Positions 40,760 through 49,596 of a stretch of DNA of 64,000 nucleotides are shown here, in pieces. Source of the stretch: Acidicapsa dinghuensis (GTDB lineage: Bacteria; Acidobacteriota; Terriglobia; Terriglobales; Acidobacteriaceae). Location of the stretch: positions 1-64,000 of the forward strand of contig NZ_JAGSYH010000007.1 in assembly GCF_025685685.1 (NCBI RefSeq), written 5' to 3'. A program made the translations under genes and the position numbers. Under the pieces are notes generated by a model. That model saw only the letters and a program-made list of their open reading frames with translations, ran no database searches and had not been told where the DNA came from. The number at the start of each line of letters is the position of its first letter. The stretch's first letter is position 1.

Positions 40760-41902
40760 TCATCCCTTCCACTCCTCCATCATCTTGCGGAAATCGCGGA
40801 AGAGATAGTGCGAGTCGTGCGGGCCAGGTGCTGCTTCGGGGTGATACTGCACGCTGAAGAGCGGCAGCGACTTATGGCGCAGTCCTTCGAGCGTGTTGTC
40901 GTTGAGGTCTACATGCGTTAGATCCACTTCGTTGGCGTTCACCGAGTCAGGATCTACGGCGAAGTTGTGATTGTGTGCCGTGATCTCGACCTTGCCGGTG
41001 ACATTGTTTTTCACCGGGTGGTTGCCGCCGTGGTGGCCAAATTTGAGCTTGTAGGTTTTGCCGCCGAGCGCTAAACCGGTGAGCTGATGGCCAAGGCAGA
41101 TGCCGAAGATCGGCTTGCGCCCCATCATCTCCTGAATCGCCTTCACAGCGTAATCGACCGGCTCCGGATCACCCGGGCCGTTCGAGAGAAAGACACCATC
41201 TGGCTTGAGTGACATGACTTCATCGGCACGCGTTTCGGCGGGTACTACGGTCACGCGGCAACCTTCGCGCGTCAACATGCGCAGAATGTTGCGCTTGATG
41301 CCGAAATCGTAAGCCACTACATGAAGCTTTCGCTCGAAATTACCCGCGTCACGGGTCGAAAGTAACGGATCGCCGGATTGGTTGTTGGCGTCGGTTTCGT
41401 CAAAACTGAACTGCGTTTTGGTCGAAACCACGCGAGCCAGATCCGTGCCATCCATCTTGCGGATGGAACGAGCCTTGGCAATGAGCTTTTCGGGATCGGT
41501 CTCTGCCCTGGAAATCACGCCGCGCATCACGCCGTTGTTGCGCAGGTGGCGCACCAGCGCGCGAGTATCGATCTCGGCCATTACCGGAACCTGATAGCGC
41601 TCCATGTACTCGTCGGTCACCTGCTCCGAACGCCAGTTGGAGCTGACCGAAGAGAACTCGCGTACGATCAGGCCTTCGATATACGGCTTGGCCGCTTCGT
41701 TATCCGCCTGGTTGGTTCCGTAGTTGCCGATCTGTGGATTAGTAAGAACTACGATCTGACCGGCATAAGAGGGATCGGTGGCGATTTCCTGATAACCGGT
41801 TAAGGAAGTATTGAAGACCACTTCGCCCAGGGCTTCCCCCGGTGCTCCGTATCCTTCGCCCAGAAAAATGCGCCCGTCTTCGAGCGCAAGAGTCGCTTGC
41901 AT
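40760..41902 (-). CDS. carA: carbamoyl-phosphate synthase small subunit
   Basis: The glutaminase subunit that delivers ammonia to CarB. 380 residues from ATG 41902, which has GGAG 5 nt upstream. The amidotransferase Cys is in FGICLGHQ (C269), and the His-Glu pair is in [11 protein letters not shown]. The N-terminal half shows [10 protein letters not shown] and DPSYAGQIV. Gene order carA-carB on the minus strand is normal. Confidence 0.96.
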   Translation of the reverse strand: MQATLALEDGRIFLGEGYGAPGEALGEVVFNTSLTGYQEIATDPSYAGQIVVLTNPQIGNYGTNQADNEAAKPYIEGLIVREFSSVSSNWRSEQVTDEYMERYQVPVMAEIDTRALVRHLRNNGVMRGVISRAETDPEKLIAKARSIRKMDGTDLARVVSTKTQFSFDETDANNQSGDPLLSTRDAGNFERKLHVVAYDFGIKRNILRMLTREGCRVTVVPAETRADEVMSLKPDGVFLSNGPGDPEPVDYAVKAIQEMMGRKPIFGICLGHQLTGLALGGKTYKLKFGHHGGNHPVKNNVTGKVEITAHNHNFAVDPDSVNANEVDLTHVDLNDNTLEGLRHKSLPLFSVQYHPEAAPGPHDSHYLFRDFRKMMEEWKG

Positions 41903-42070
41903 CGCGTCTCCGAGGAGTGGATTCAATCGATTTTAGCAGGTTTCACTCGCGAATATTGTGACAGAAATGAAACATCACTATGTGGGCCAATTCGAAGAGA
42001 GACGATAAATCGAAAACCTCAAATTTCGGCAGATTTAGCGGGAAGATTATCGATATGTCTTGGAACCCAA

Positions 42071-42688
42071 CTACCGCACCACACCGACATCCTGAGTGGG
42101 CCAGTAAACAAATTCCGCCTTGCCGTAGATGAGGTCGCGCTGGACTGGGCCAAACTCGCGGCTGTCGGATGAGATGGACCGATGATCACCCATGACGAAG
42201 TATTCGTCCGGTGGAATCACCATCGGCTCCAGCGATCTTTCGTCACGATATGCCGGCGGAACGTAGGGCTCTTTGATTGCTTTGCCATTCACGAAAACCT
42301 GCCCGTCATCGATGCGCAGATGATCGCCCGGCAGAGCAATCACGCGTTTGATGTAGCTTTTGCTGGGGTCGCGCGGGTAGTGAAAGACCACCACGTCATC
42401 GCGCTCAATGGCAGTGAAGTGATAGACAAACTTATTGATAAAGAGCCGGTCCTGATCAACCAGCCGGGGAAGCATGCTGGTGCCTTCCACCCGAACCGGC
42501 TGATAAAGAAAGGTGATGATCAGGACTGAAGCGAGCGCCGCAAAAAACAGATCGCGCACCCAAAGCTTCCATCCAGGTACTTTTGCCTGGATGAGAGTGT
42601 GCTCTGCAGTCTTCTGTGAGGAAGTAGAAGAGAGTGGCAGCTCCGCCTGTGTTGTCTCGTGCTCCGGCTGCGCCACTTCGCTTTCCAT
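42071..42688 (-). CDS. lepB: signal peptidase I
   Basis: LepB cuts signal peptides at the outer face of the inner membrane. The 205-residue enzyme has one membrane helix (about 47-62) after a charged N-terminus, the nucleophile S71 in EGTSMLP, the general base K114 in SYIKRVIALPGD, and the box E motif GDHRSISSDSREFGPV. This is a short Gram-negative type with one helix. It shares a minus-strand run with the next exported protein (gap 19 nt). Confidence 0.95.
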   Translation of the reverse strand: MESEVAQPEHETTQAELPLSSTSSQKTAEHTLIQAKVPGWKLWVRDLFFAALASVLIITFLYQPVRVEGTSMLPRLVDQDRLFINKFVYHFTAIERDDVVVFHYPRDPSKSYIKRVIALPGDHLRIDDGQVFVNGKAIKEPYVPPAYRDERSLEPMVIPPDEYFVMGDHRSISSDSREFGPVQRDLIYGKAEFVYWPTQDVGVVR

Positions 42689-42707
42689 TGTTTCTAGTTT
42701 ACTCGCT

Positions 42708-43619
42708 TTACTGACAACCCAGGCTGCCTGGTGGGCAAAGCAATTGCGTCTTGCCCAACGCCGGCTTTGCCAACGGTTTCGGTTGATTTGGCGCTGAAAT
42801 CAAAGAGGCAGGGGCGACCGATGATGCCGGCGTTGCCGACAGGTTCTCGGCCTGTAGGACCAGCGACCTCTGGAAGACCATCTCAACCTGGCTTCCACTT
42901 GGTATCTCGACATCGGCACCGCGCGTAAAAAGCGAAACGACGCCTACTGTCGCCGCGCCAGCCGCAAGACCGATCAATCCGCCTGAGATAGGATGACCTG
43001 CAACTGCTCCGCCTATCGTTCCGGCAGTCGCTCCAGTCGGGAGAGCTATCTTTGCTGTTTCGCCGGCGTTTCTGCCCTTGCCGCTATCCTGCACAATGGT
43101 TCCTTCGCCATCGTTTTTTACCGTCTGGTGCTGAGCGCCGGGCAGGCCGTTTACTCCACCGGGAATCTCGACCACGGTGCCGTTGGGAAAAATCATCGAT
43201 GTGAAGTGCATGTCGAGCTGGGCTTTGCCTTTGATGCGGCCCGCGCGCACGACGCGGTCAACCACTCCCTGGACATACACTCCGGCGGGAATCAATACGC
43301 GCGCACCAACCACCACGGGAAAGGCCGAGGTAAGATACACGCCATCGCCAGGTTTAGCCGATTTGGTGTTGACGCCGCTCTTGAGCTGCAGCAGTACCTT
43401 GGTCCCTGCAGGAACCTCGTAGGTTGGCGCACTTGCAGTTACCGCGCCAAAAGAAGCAGGTCCGGCAGATGAGGGCGTAGAGCTGGCTTCGGCCGCTGCT
43501 GGTTGCGCGGCAGCTTGTCCGCCGACCTGGGCGGCATCTGGCGCTGGCGTTTGGGCCGCACACACTGCCGCCGCTCCAGAAAGAACCGCTGACAGCACAA
43601 TATGCCGCAAATCCGACAC
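42708..43619 (-). CDS. exported Gly/Ala-rich TrbI-like protein
   Basis: A 303-residue protein. The start is GTG 43619, because GGAGG lies 5-6 nt upstream; the TTG-started frame is longer. A Sec signal (about 1-23) precedes an Ala/Pro-rich stretch, then a domain with GTKVLLQLKSGVNTK and LIPAGVYVQGVVDRV that resembles the C-terminal part of TrbI/VirB10, and a Gly-rich hydrophobic segment (ATAGTIGGAVAGHPISGGLI). The C-terminus has two Cys. An envelope role is likely, but there is no secretion cluster. Confidence 0.7.
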   Translation of the reverse strand: MSDLRHIVLSAVLSGAAAVCAAQTPAPDAAQVGGQAAAQPAAAEASSTPSSAGPASFGAVTASAPTYEVPAGTKVLLQLKSGVNTKSAKPGDGVYLTSAFPVVVGARVLIPAGVYVQGVVDRVVRAGRIKGKAQLDMHFTSMIFPNGTVVEIPGGVNGLPGAQHQTVKNDGEGTIVQDSGKGRNAGETAKIALPTGATAGTIGGAVAGHPISGGLIGLAAGAATVGVVSLFTRGADVEIPSGSQVEMVFQRSLVLQAENLSATPASSVAPASLISAPNQPKPLAKPALGKTQLLCPPGSLGCQ

Positions 43620-43774
43620 ACCTACCTCCAAGCCTGACAGGCTGATCTGCTTGAATAGACGCCTGCCGCTGGACTCAGGATAGCTCTCCGCCGGTCACGC
43701 TGAACAAAAATTCCACTGCGCGGAACGCTGCACAATCTTTCGCGATAGGATGCGAGTCACGAGAGGGATTGGCC

Positions 43775-44932
43775 GTGACATTCGAATCTAAACTTAAATT
43801 TCCCGCCAGCGACGAACGCGGTCCGTTTGCCCAGGCCTACGCCGTCCTCGAAGAGGCAATTCAGGCACGAGCCTTTCCTGGATGTGCTTTTGGAGTTCTG
43901 CAGCAAGGCAATATTGTGCTGCTTGACGCTCTCGGCCACTTCACTTATTGGGATGAGGGCGCCAATACTCCGGCTGTCACACCGAATACCGTATACGACA
44001 TTGCCAGCGTTACAAAGATCGTAGCGACCACGTCGGCAGCGATGCTGCTCTATCAATCGGGAAATCTCGACCTGAATACGCCACTGGGAGAGATACTCCC
44101 CGGCTTCATTATCGGGCGGGATTCGTCTGCCCGGGCGCGCAAGGTCACGATCCGTCACCTGCTGGCTCATAATTCGGGGCTTCCCGGATATGTACCGATG
44201 TTCAAAACGGCGAATTCAGCGCAGGAGCTGCTGCGCGAATGCCTCCATCTGCCAATCGAAGCCGAACCCGGTGAGCGCGCGGAATACTCCGATCCCGGAT
44301 TTATTCTGCTCGGCAAGGCTCTCGAAACGATCCTGCACGAGGGCCTGGCCTCATGGACGGCAAAGCATGTCTTCTCTCCGTTGGGGATGAACCAGACGCT
44401 CTTCACGCCGTCCACTTCTATCCGGCCAGAGATCCCGCCCACGGAGATCGATGCAACCTTCCGGCACCGACGCATTCAAGGAGAAGTACAGGATGAGCAT
44501 GCCTGGCTGCTCGGGGGCGTAGCGGGCCATGCCGGACTTTTCAGTAATGTGCCCGATCTGCTTCGATTCACTCATGCCATTCTTAATCCGGCAGAGGTCT
44601 CTCTTTTCTCCCGCGAGATGATCGAGACATTTGCGCATCGCGAGCCGCCTGTGGGCTCGTCGCAAGCGCTGGGATGGGATACGCCATCGCAGGAATCCTC
44701 TTCGGGAATCTATTTTTCACCGAACTCCATTGGGCACCTAGGCTACTCGGGATGCTCTCTTTGGATAGATCGTGACGCCGGTATCGGTGTGACGCTGCTC
44801 ACCAACCGCACATGGCCTGGTCGCAGCTCGCAGCTTATCCGCTCCGTACGGCCGGCTTTTCACAATGCCGTGCGAGAGGCTTTGGAGCGGGAAAGAATTG
44901 ATATCTTAAGAGAGCAATCGGGCTGGAATTGA
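43775..44932 (+). CDS. serine hydrolase, class C beta-lactamase fold
   Basis: A 385-residue penicillin-binding-protein-like serine hydrolase. The active-site S78-V-T-K81 tetrad (DIASVTK) is clear; ERAEYSDPG gives the Tyr of the YxN motif with Asp in place of Asn; GHLGYSG fits the third motif. I see no signal peptide, so a cytoplasmic esterase or peptidase is as likely as a DD-carboxypeptidase. GTG 43775 has AGAGG 7 nt upstream; TTG 43769 is an alternative. It lies upstream of murQ and murA. Confidence 0.83.
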   Translation: MTFESKLKFPASDERGPFAQAYAVLEEAIQARAFPGCAFGVLQQGNIVLLDALGHFTYWDEGANTPAVTPNTVYDIASVTKIVATTSAAMLLYQSGNLDLNTPLGEILPGFIIGRDSSARARKVTIRHLLAHNSGLPGYVPMFKTANSAQELLRECLHLPIEAEPGERAEYSDPGFILLGKALETILHEGLASWTAKHVFSPLGMNQTLFTPSTSIRPEIPPTEIDATFRHRRIQGEVQDEHAWLLGGVAGHAGLFSNVPDLLRFTHAILNPAEVSLFSREMIETFAHREPPVGSSQALGWDTPSQESSSGIYFSPNSIGHLGYSGCSLWIDRDAGIGVTLLTNRTWPGRSSQLIRSVRPAFHNAVREALERERIDILREQSGWN

Positions 44933-45027
44933 CGATAAAACTACCATCCCCCAAAAGCGTGACAAATCGCACAATCTGAAACCAAACAGTAGGACTACAA
45001 TCGGGATAGCCAGGGACCAACACGACG

Positions 45028-46002
45028 ATGCCCACAAGCACGATCATGAACGAAGCGCCCACAACAACTGAGAAGCCTAAAAAAGATACAGCGGCGCAGC
45101 TCCAACGCTTAACCACCGAGAGCCAGAACGAAGCCTCCCAAGGGCTCGACACCAAGTCCGCTCTCGAAATAGCCCGTATCATCAACCACGAAGACGCGAA
45201 GATCGCCGCGGCTGTAAAGAAAGCTTTGCCCGAAGTCGCCCAGGTAATTGATCAGGTGGCCCGCAGCCTCCGCGACGGTGGCCGCCTTATTTATGTCGGC
45301 GCTGGTTCCAGCGGCCGTATTGCCGCTCTCGACGCATCGGAATGCCCTCCCACCTACTCCACGGCTTCCGGACAGGTGCAGTACATCATGGCAGGCGGCC
45401 CTAAGGCGCTGGCGTCTGCTGTCGAGGTCAACGAAGACTCGGAAGAGCTGGGTCAGCGTGACATTGCCCGCCGCCGCCCCACCCGTAAGGATGTTGTTAT
45501 CGGCCTTTCGGCATCTGGCCGTACGCCGTATGTAGTCGCAGCCGTTGCGTACGCTCGTGCTCGCGGCGCGAAGACCGCGGCTGTCACCTGCAATTACGAT
45601 ACGGCGCTGGCCGCTGCTGCCGACATTGCTATTGTTGCGGAAGTGGGCCCGGAAGTTGTTTCCGGATCGACGCGCATGAAGGCCGGCTCTGCCCAGAAGA
45701 TGATCCTTAACATGATCACTACGGGCGCCATGACGCGGCTTGGCTATGTGTACGAAAACCTCATGGTCAATGTACACATGCAGAACTCGAAGCTGGTGGA
45801 ACGCGGCATTCGCATTCTGATGCGCGCCTGCGACATCGATCGCGAAACCGCGGTGAACACCATCAAAAGCGCCGGACGTAGCGTTCCCGTTGCGCTGGTG
45901 ATGCTCAAGGCCAAGGTAGACAAGCCGGAAGCAGTACGCCGTCTGGCTAAGTCTGATGGCAACGTTCGCCTCGCAATCGAAGACACCATCTTAGAACTCT
46001 AG
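45028..46002 (+). CDS. murQ: N-acetylmuramic acid 6-phosphate etherase
   Basis: MurQ cleaves the lactyl ether of MurNAc-6-phosphate, feeding recycled cell wall into GlcNAc-6-phosphate. The 324-residue SIS-domain protein has LTTESQNEAS near the start, YVGAGSSGRIAALDASECPP, the phosphosugar-binding IGLSASGRTPYV, and VVSGSTRMKAGSAQKMILN. The N-terminal 25 residues are charged and less conserved. It is the first of two cell-wall genes, 94 nt before murA. Confidence 0.95.
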   Translation: MPTSTIMNEAPTTTEKPKKDTAAQLQRLTTESQNEASQGLDTKSALEIARIINHEDAKIAAAVKKALPEVAQVIDQVARSLRDGGRLIYVGAGSSGRIAALDASECPPTYSTASGQVQYIMAGGPKALASAVEVNEDSEELGQRDIARRRPTRKDVVIGLSASGRTPYVVAAVAYARARGAKTAAVTCNYDTALAAAADIAIVAEVGPEVVSGSTRMKAGSAQKMILNMITTGAMTRLGYVYENLMVNVHMQNSKLVERGIRILMRACDIDRETAVNTIKSAGRSVPVALVMLKAKVDKPEAVRRLAKSDGNVRLAIEDTILEL

Positions 46003-46096
46003 CGCCGGTATTGCCGCCTGAGATTCCGCGTTTATTGGGTAGAACCAAGCCATCCGCCGCGGAATCTATACTGACAGTTCAGGAGTCGGCAATTTT

Positions 46097-47401
46097 ATGG
46101 ACAAATTCGTGGTCCGCGGCGGCAATCCGCTGGTAGGTACTATTCGCGTTTCCGGAGCCAAAAACTCCGCTCTTCCCTGCATGGCCGCGGCCATTCTTAC
46201 CGAAGACAGGGTTATCCTCGAAAATATCCCGCAGGTGCACGACATCGAGACGGAGCGGAAGCTGCTCGCATCGATGGGTGCTGAGGTCGAGCTTGGCTAC
46301 GGACGCGCCCAGCATCGCACCACTATCAGTTGCCGCAATCTCTCCGACCCTGTCGCCAAATACGAGATCGTCAAGACGATGCGGGCGAGCGCTCTGGTGC
46401 TTGGTCCGTTGGTAGCCCGCTGCGGCATGGCACGGGTTGCGATGCCTGGCGGATGCGCCATTGGCGGACGCCCCATCGACCTGCATCTGAAGGGCCTTGA
46501 AAAGATGGGTGCCGAGATCGTTCAGGAGCACGGCTATCTGGAGGCGCGCGCTCCACGGCTCAAGGGTGCTCATATCGTCTTCGATAAGATCACCGTCACA
46601 GGAACAGAAGACCTGCTAATGGCCGCAGTGCTCGCCGATGGCGAAACGCTGATGGAAAACTGTGCGCGCGAGCCCGAAGTGACCGATCTGGCTGCCCTGC
46701 TCACTGCCATGGGAGCGCAGATTGAAGGCGCCGGCACATCGACGATCCGCGTTAAGGGCGTGACCAAGCTGCATGGCGCGCAGCATCGCATCAATCCAGA
46801 CCGCATCGAAGCTGGAACTTTCCTGGTTGCGGGAGCCATTACCAAGGGCGATCTGATTGTCGCCAATTGCAATCCGGCGCATGTCGGCGCGGTAATCGGC
46901 AAGCTGCAGGAGGCCGGCGCACGAGTCGAAATTCTTGGGAACGATTCCATCCGTGTACGCTCCGATGGCGCATTGAAAGCAGCTGATATTTCCACGCAGG
47001 AATATCCAGGTTTCCCGACGGACATGCAGGCGCAATACATGGCGCTCGCAACGCAGGCCGAAGGAACTTCGCAGATTCAGGAAAACATCTTCGAAAACCG
47101 CTTCATGCACGTGCAGGAACTGGTTCGTATGGGTGCGAACATTGCGGTTGACGGCCGCACCGCGACTGTTCGTGGTGGAACGCATCTGTCTGCCGCTGCC
47201 GTCATGTGCTCTGACCTGCGCGCCTCTGCATCCCTGGTGTTGGCTGCGCTCGTCGCGGACGGCGAGTCGATCCTCGACCGTGTTTATCACATGGACCGAG
47301 GCTACGAACGCATTGAAGAGAAGCTGCGCGGTGTCGGAGCACAGATTCGCCGCATGGGCAACGTCTTTAGCCGCAAAGAAGAGCCGGTTGCAGCGGTTTA
47401 G
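46097..47401 (+). CDS. murA: UDP-N-acetylglucosamine 1-carboxyvinyltransferase
   Basis: MurA starts peptidoglycan synthesis by adding enolpyruvate to UDP-GlcNAc. The 434-residue enzyme has the fosfomycin-sensitive Cys, C120, in [13 protein letters not shown], and starts [20 protein letters not shown]. Later motifs include [14 protein letters not shown] and [15 protein letters not shown]. It follows murQ directly, so recycling and synthesis genes are linked. Confidence 0.97.
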   Translation: MDKFVVRGGNPLVGTIRVSGAKNSALPCMAAAILTEDRVILENIPQVHDIETERKLLASMGAEVELGYGRAQHRTTISCRNLSDPVAKYEIVKTMRASALVLGPLVARCGMARVAMPGGCAIGGRPIDLHLKGLEKMGAEIVQEHGYLEARAPRLKGAHIVFDKITVTGTEDLLMAAVLADGETLMENCAREPEVTDLAALLTAMGAQIEGAGTSTIRVKGVTKLHGAQHRINPDRIEAGTFLVAGAITKGDLIVANCNPAHVGAVIGKLQEAGARVEILGNDSIRVRSDGALKAADISTQEYPGFPTDMQAQYMALATQAEGTSQIQENIFENRFMHVQELVRMGANIAVDGRTATVRGGTHLSAAAVMCSDLRASASLVLAALVADGESILDRVYHMDRGYERIEEKLRGVGAQIRRMGNVFSRKEEPVAAV

Positions 47402-47420
47402 TCAGATACCTGAGAGATCT

Positions 47421-47831
47421 TTAACGCCAGCTCACAGCAAGATGCCAACGCAGATGCCGGGCTGACGTCTTGCGCAGCACCGTCTCATACTCTCTTAGCT
47501 CGCGTACGACGAACTCCGTCTCGGAGCCGAGCGCAGCCGGAGAAATAGTCAGGAAATCCAGCAAAGCGCGAACCGTCCGCAGACCTTCGTCCGGCGTATA
47601 CCATTGAGGTTGTGGCAGATGGGTGGTCCACTCTGGATCGCCCGCACCCTGATCAAGCAGCAAAGCCATCGAGTTCCGGTCGGCGGAGAAAAACTCCAGC
47701 AGGGGTTGGACGCTCAGTTTTTCCGCAAGCCGCTCCAGCGCATCTTCATTCCGTGCCAGAGCATGACCATTCACGAAGATATCGAAGCCCGGATCTTCCC
47801 CTTCCACCACAATGTAGAGGCTTGCGCTCAT
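47421..47831 (-). CDS. conserved-looking small protein of unknown function
   Basis: A 136-residue acidic protein with no signal or membrane segment. The opening SLYIVVEGEDPGFDIFVNGH suggests a beta-rich start, and the rest is helical. Codon use fits a real gene and it lies between two plus-strand genes. I do not recognise the family; short immunity-type or regulatory proteins look similar, but this is a guess. Confidence 0.65.
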   Translation of the reverse strand: MSASLYIVVEGEDPGFDIFVNGHALARNEDALERLAEKLSVQPLLEFFSADRNSMALLLDQGAGDPEWTTHLPQPQWYTPDEGLRTVRALLDFLTISPAALGSETEFVVRELREYETVLRKTSARHLRWHLAVSWR

Positions 47832-48205
47832 CGACTTGAGTGTACCTGAAATCCGGTTTTGCGCTCGATGAATCAGCGCGATTGTGTTTCAGGCAAAACC
47901 ACCGGAGACTGACCCGCTTTGATTATCGACCCTGAACTTTTGCCGCCTACGAAGTAATATCTCTTTTACCTTCAGTCAAAATTCTCGCAAAACTTCCATG
48001 AAAAGGTTGCGAACTAACACGAATGCGTGATCTCAATTTTTACTCGGATGAGCGATCCTTGTAAGGATTGAAAGTAAGCGATTCTCTGTAACTAAAAGGT
48101 ATTTTGTCGTGATCGACGGGGAGATCGCGATACCTTAGCCACGTGATCTGAACATTGCCGGCATGCACTCTTGCCGCTCGGCGGTAAGATCCGTCAGGAG
48201 GGCCC
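47832..48205. other. 374-bp spacer with two inverted repeats
   Basis: No gene is supported. GGTTTTGC (about 47855) pairs with GCAAAACC (about 47893). AAGGTAT at 48096-48102 pairs with ATACCTT at 48130-48136, with inner GATC/GATC pairing, about 70 nt before the diguanylate cyclase start. This could be a leader structure; it does not match the known c-di-GMP riboswitch consensus as I recall it. Confidence 0.45.
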
Positions 48206-49519
48206 ATGGATTGGTCGAAAATCCCGGACATCTTGGCCGTTACCTGCCTGGCGTCCGCCTTCTTTTCTATCTCACACCGACACCGAATGCCACAACACCA
48301 GCTATGGCTTGCTGGTTGGTTCCTGATCGCGCTCCACTTTTTAGCCTTTCTATTTGCGAACCTCAACGGCATACCCGGAGTCATTAGCACTGCAATCGGC
48401 CTAACCACGTTGATCGTAGCGGGCGTCTGCTTCATGTGGGCGACAGTTCCCTCGGAAACGCGCATCAACAGCCGCAAGCTGGCATCCGTGACTGCCGGGT
48501 CGATGTCTTTTTACTGCATTCTCGCAACACTCCCCTTCGCGCCACCCAACTGGCTTCTAGACGCGACCGCGCTTGCAATCGGGCTTGCGCCGCTATCCGT
48601 CGCACTCTACTATCTGCGTTATTCACAGCATGCACTGCGATGGCTAACCGTTGGTATCCAGTTTGCTCTGGGCGCGGAATTGCTTGTGCTCCGGCGGCAA
48701 TCGCATGGCAATCTCGACCTGTGCATCGATGCCATTCTCTTTGTTGTGTACTTCAGTTGCTGCCTCTATTTTTGGTACACGCATAAGGTCAGCACTACTG
48801 GTTCGGCCATCACGGTCTGCGGATTTTTCGCCTGGTCCCTGGTCTTCATAATTGCCCCGATCTCTGAGCATTACCTGCCGAACCTGAAGATCGAAAACGA
48901 GATCTGGAACCTGCCCAAGTATGTCGTTGCGATCGGCATGCTTCTGCTGATGCTCGAAAAACAGATCGAACGCTCGCAGTATCTCGCCCTGCACGACGAC
49001 CTAACAGGGCTGGCAAACCGCCGCCTCTTTCAGGATCGCCTCAACAGCGCGATGGAGCGCACACGCCGATCGGCAACCACACTGGCATTGATGCAGGTCG
49101 ATCTGGACGGCTTCAAAGCCATCAACGACAATCATGGCCATCACTACGGCGATCTGCTGCTGCAACAGATCGCTTCGCTACTCCAACGTCGTGTACGCCG
49201 TTCCGACACCGTCGCACGAACCGGAGGCGACGAGTTCTCCATCATCCTCGAAGAGCCGTCAAGCCGCGGCGACGCGGAGCTTGTTGCGGAATCGCTGGTG
49301 CGCATTTTGCGCGAGCCCATCCTGCTGTCCGGTACACCTGTGCGAGTGGGCGCAAGCATCGGTATTGCGGTTTTCCCTACCGATGCTTCGGATGCTGACT
49401 CCCTCTGCATTGAAGCCGATATGCGTATGTATCAGGCGAAGCAGGATCGAAAGGATGTTGTGAACATCACTCGTGAGCGCATGGGCGAGGGCCTTTCATC
49501 GCAGACCATGGCAGTTTAA
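48206..49519 (+). CDS. membrane diguanylate cyclase
   Basis: A 437-residue protein that makes cyclic di-GMP. The N-terminal 250 residues hold about seven to eight membrane helices, followed by a GGDEF domain: D-L-T-G-L-A-N-R at about 268, GGDEF at 340-344, and the inhibitory I-site R331-x-x-D334 five residues before it. Both catalytic and feedback sites are intact. ATG 48206 has AGGAGG 4 nt upstream. No phosphodiesterase domain is attached. Confidence 0.95.
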   Translation: MDWSKIPDILAVTCLASAFFSISHRHRMPQHQLWLAGWFLIALHFLAFLFANLNGIPGVISTAIGLTTLIVAGVCFMWATVPSETRINSRKLASVTAGSMSFYCILATLPFAPPNWLLDATALAIGLAPLSVALYYLRYSQHALRWLTVGIQFALGAELLVLRRQSHGNLDLCIDAILFVVYFSCCLYFWYTHKVSTTGSAITVCGFFAWSLVFIIAPISEHYLPNLKIENEIWNLPKYVVAIGMLLLMLEKQIERSQYLALHDDLTGLANRRLFQDRLNSAMERTRRSATTLALMQVDLDGFKAINDNHGHHYGDLLLQQIASLLQRRVRRSDTVARTGGDEFSIILEEPSSRGDAELVAESLVRILREPILLSGTPVRVGASIGIAVFPTDASDADSLCIEADMRMYQAKQDRKDVVNITRERMGEGLSSQTMAV

Positions 49520-49548
49520 GAAACAATCCCTGATTTCTTGCACACAGT

Positions 49549-49574
49549 AAAAGGCCGTCCGAAGACGGCCTTTT
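49549..49574. terminator. bidirectional terminator
   Basis: AAAAGGCCGTC (49549-49559), loop CGAA and GACGGCCTTTT (49564-49574) form a perfect 11-bp stem with A-run and T-run. It serves the plus-strand cyclase gene and the minus-strand pnp gene, whose stop is at 49597. Confidence 0.9.
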
Positions 49575-49596
49575 GGCTTTTCTGCATGAGGCAGGT

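Noticed and set aside
48040-48477. minus-strand ORF across the diguanylate cyclase start
   Set aside because: It overlaps a gene with an ideal start signal and has no recognisable sequence.
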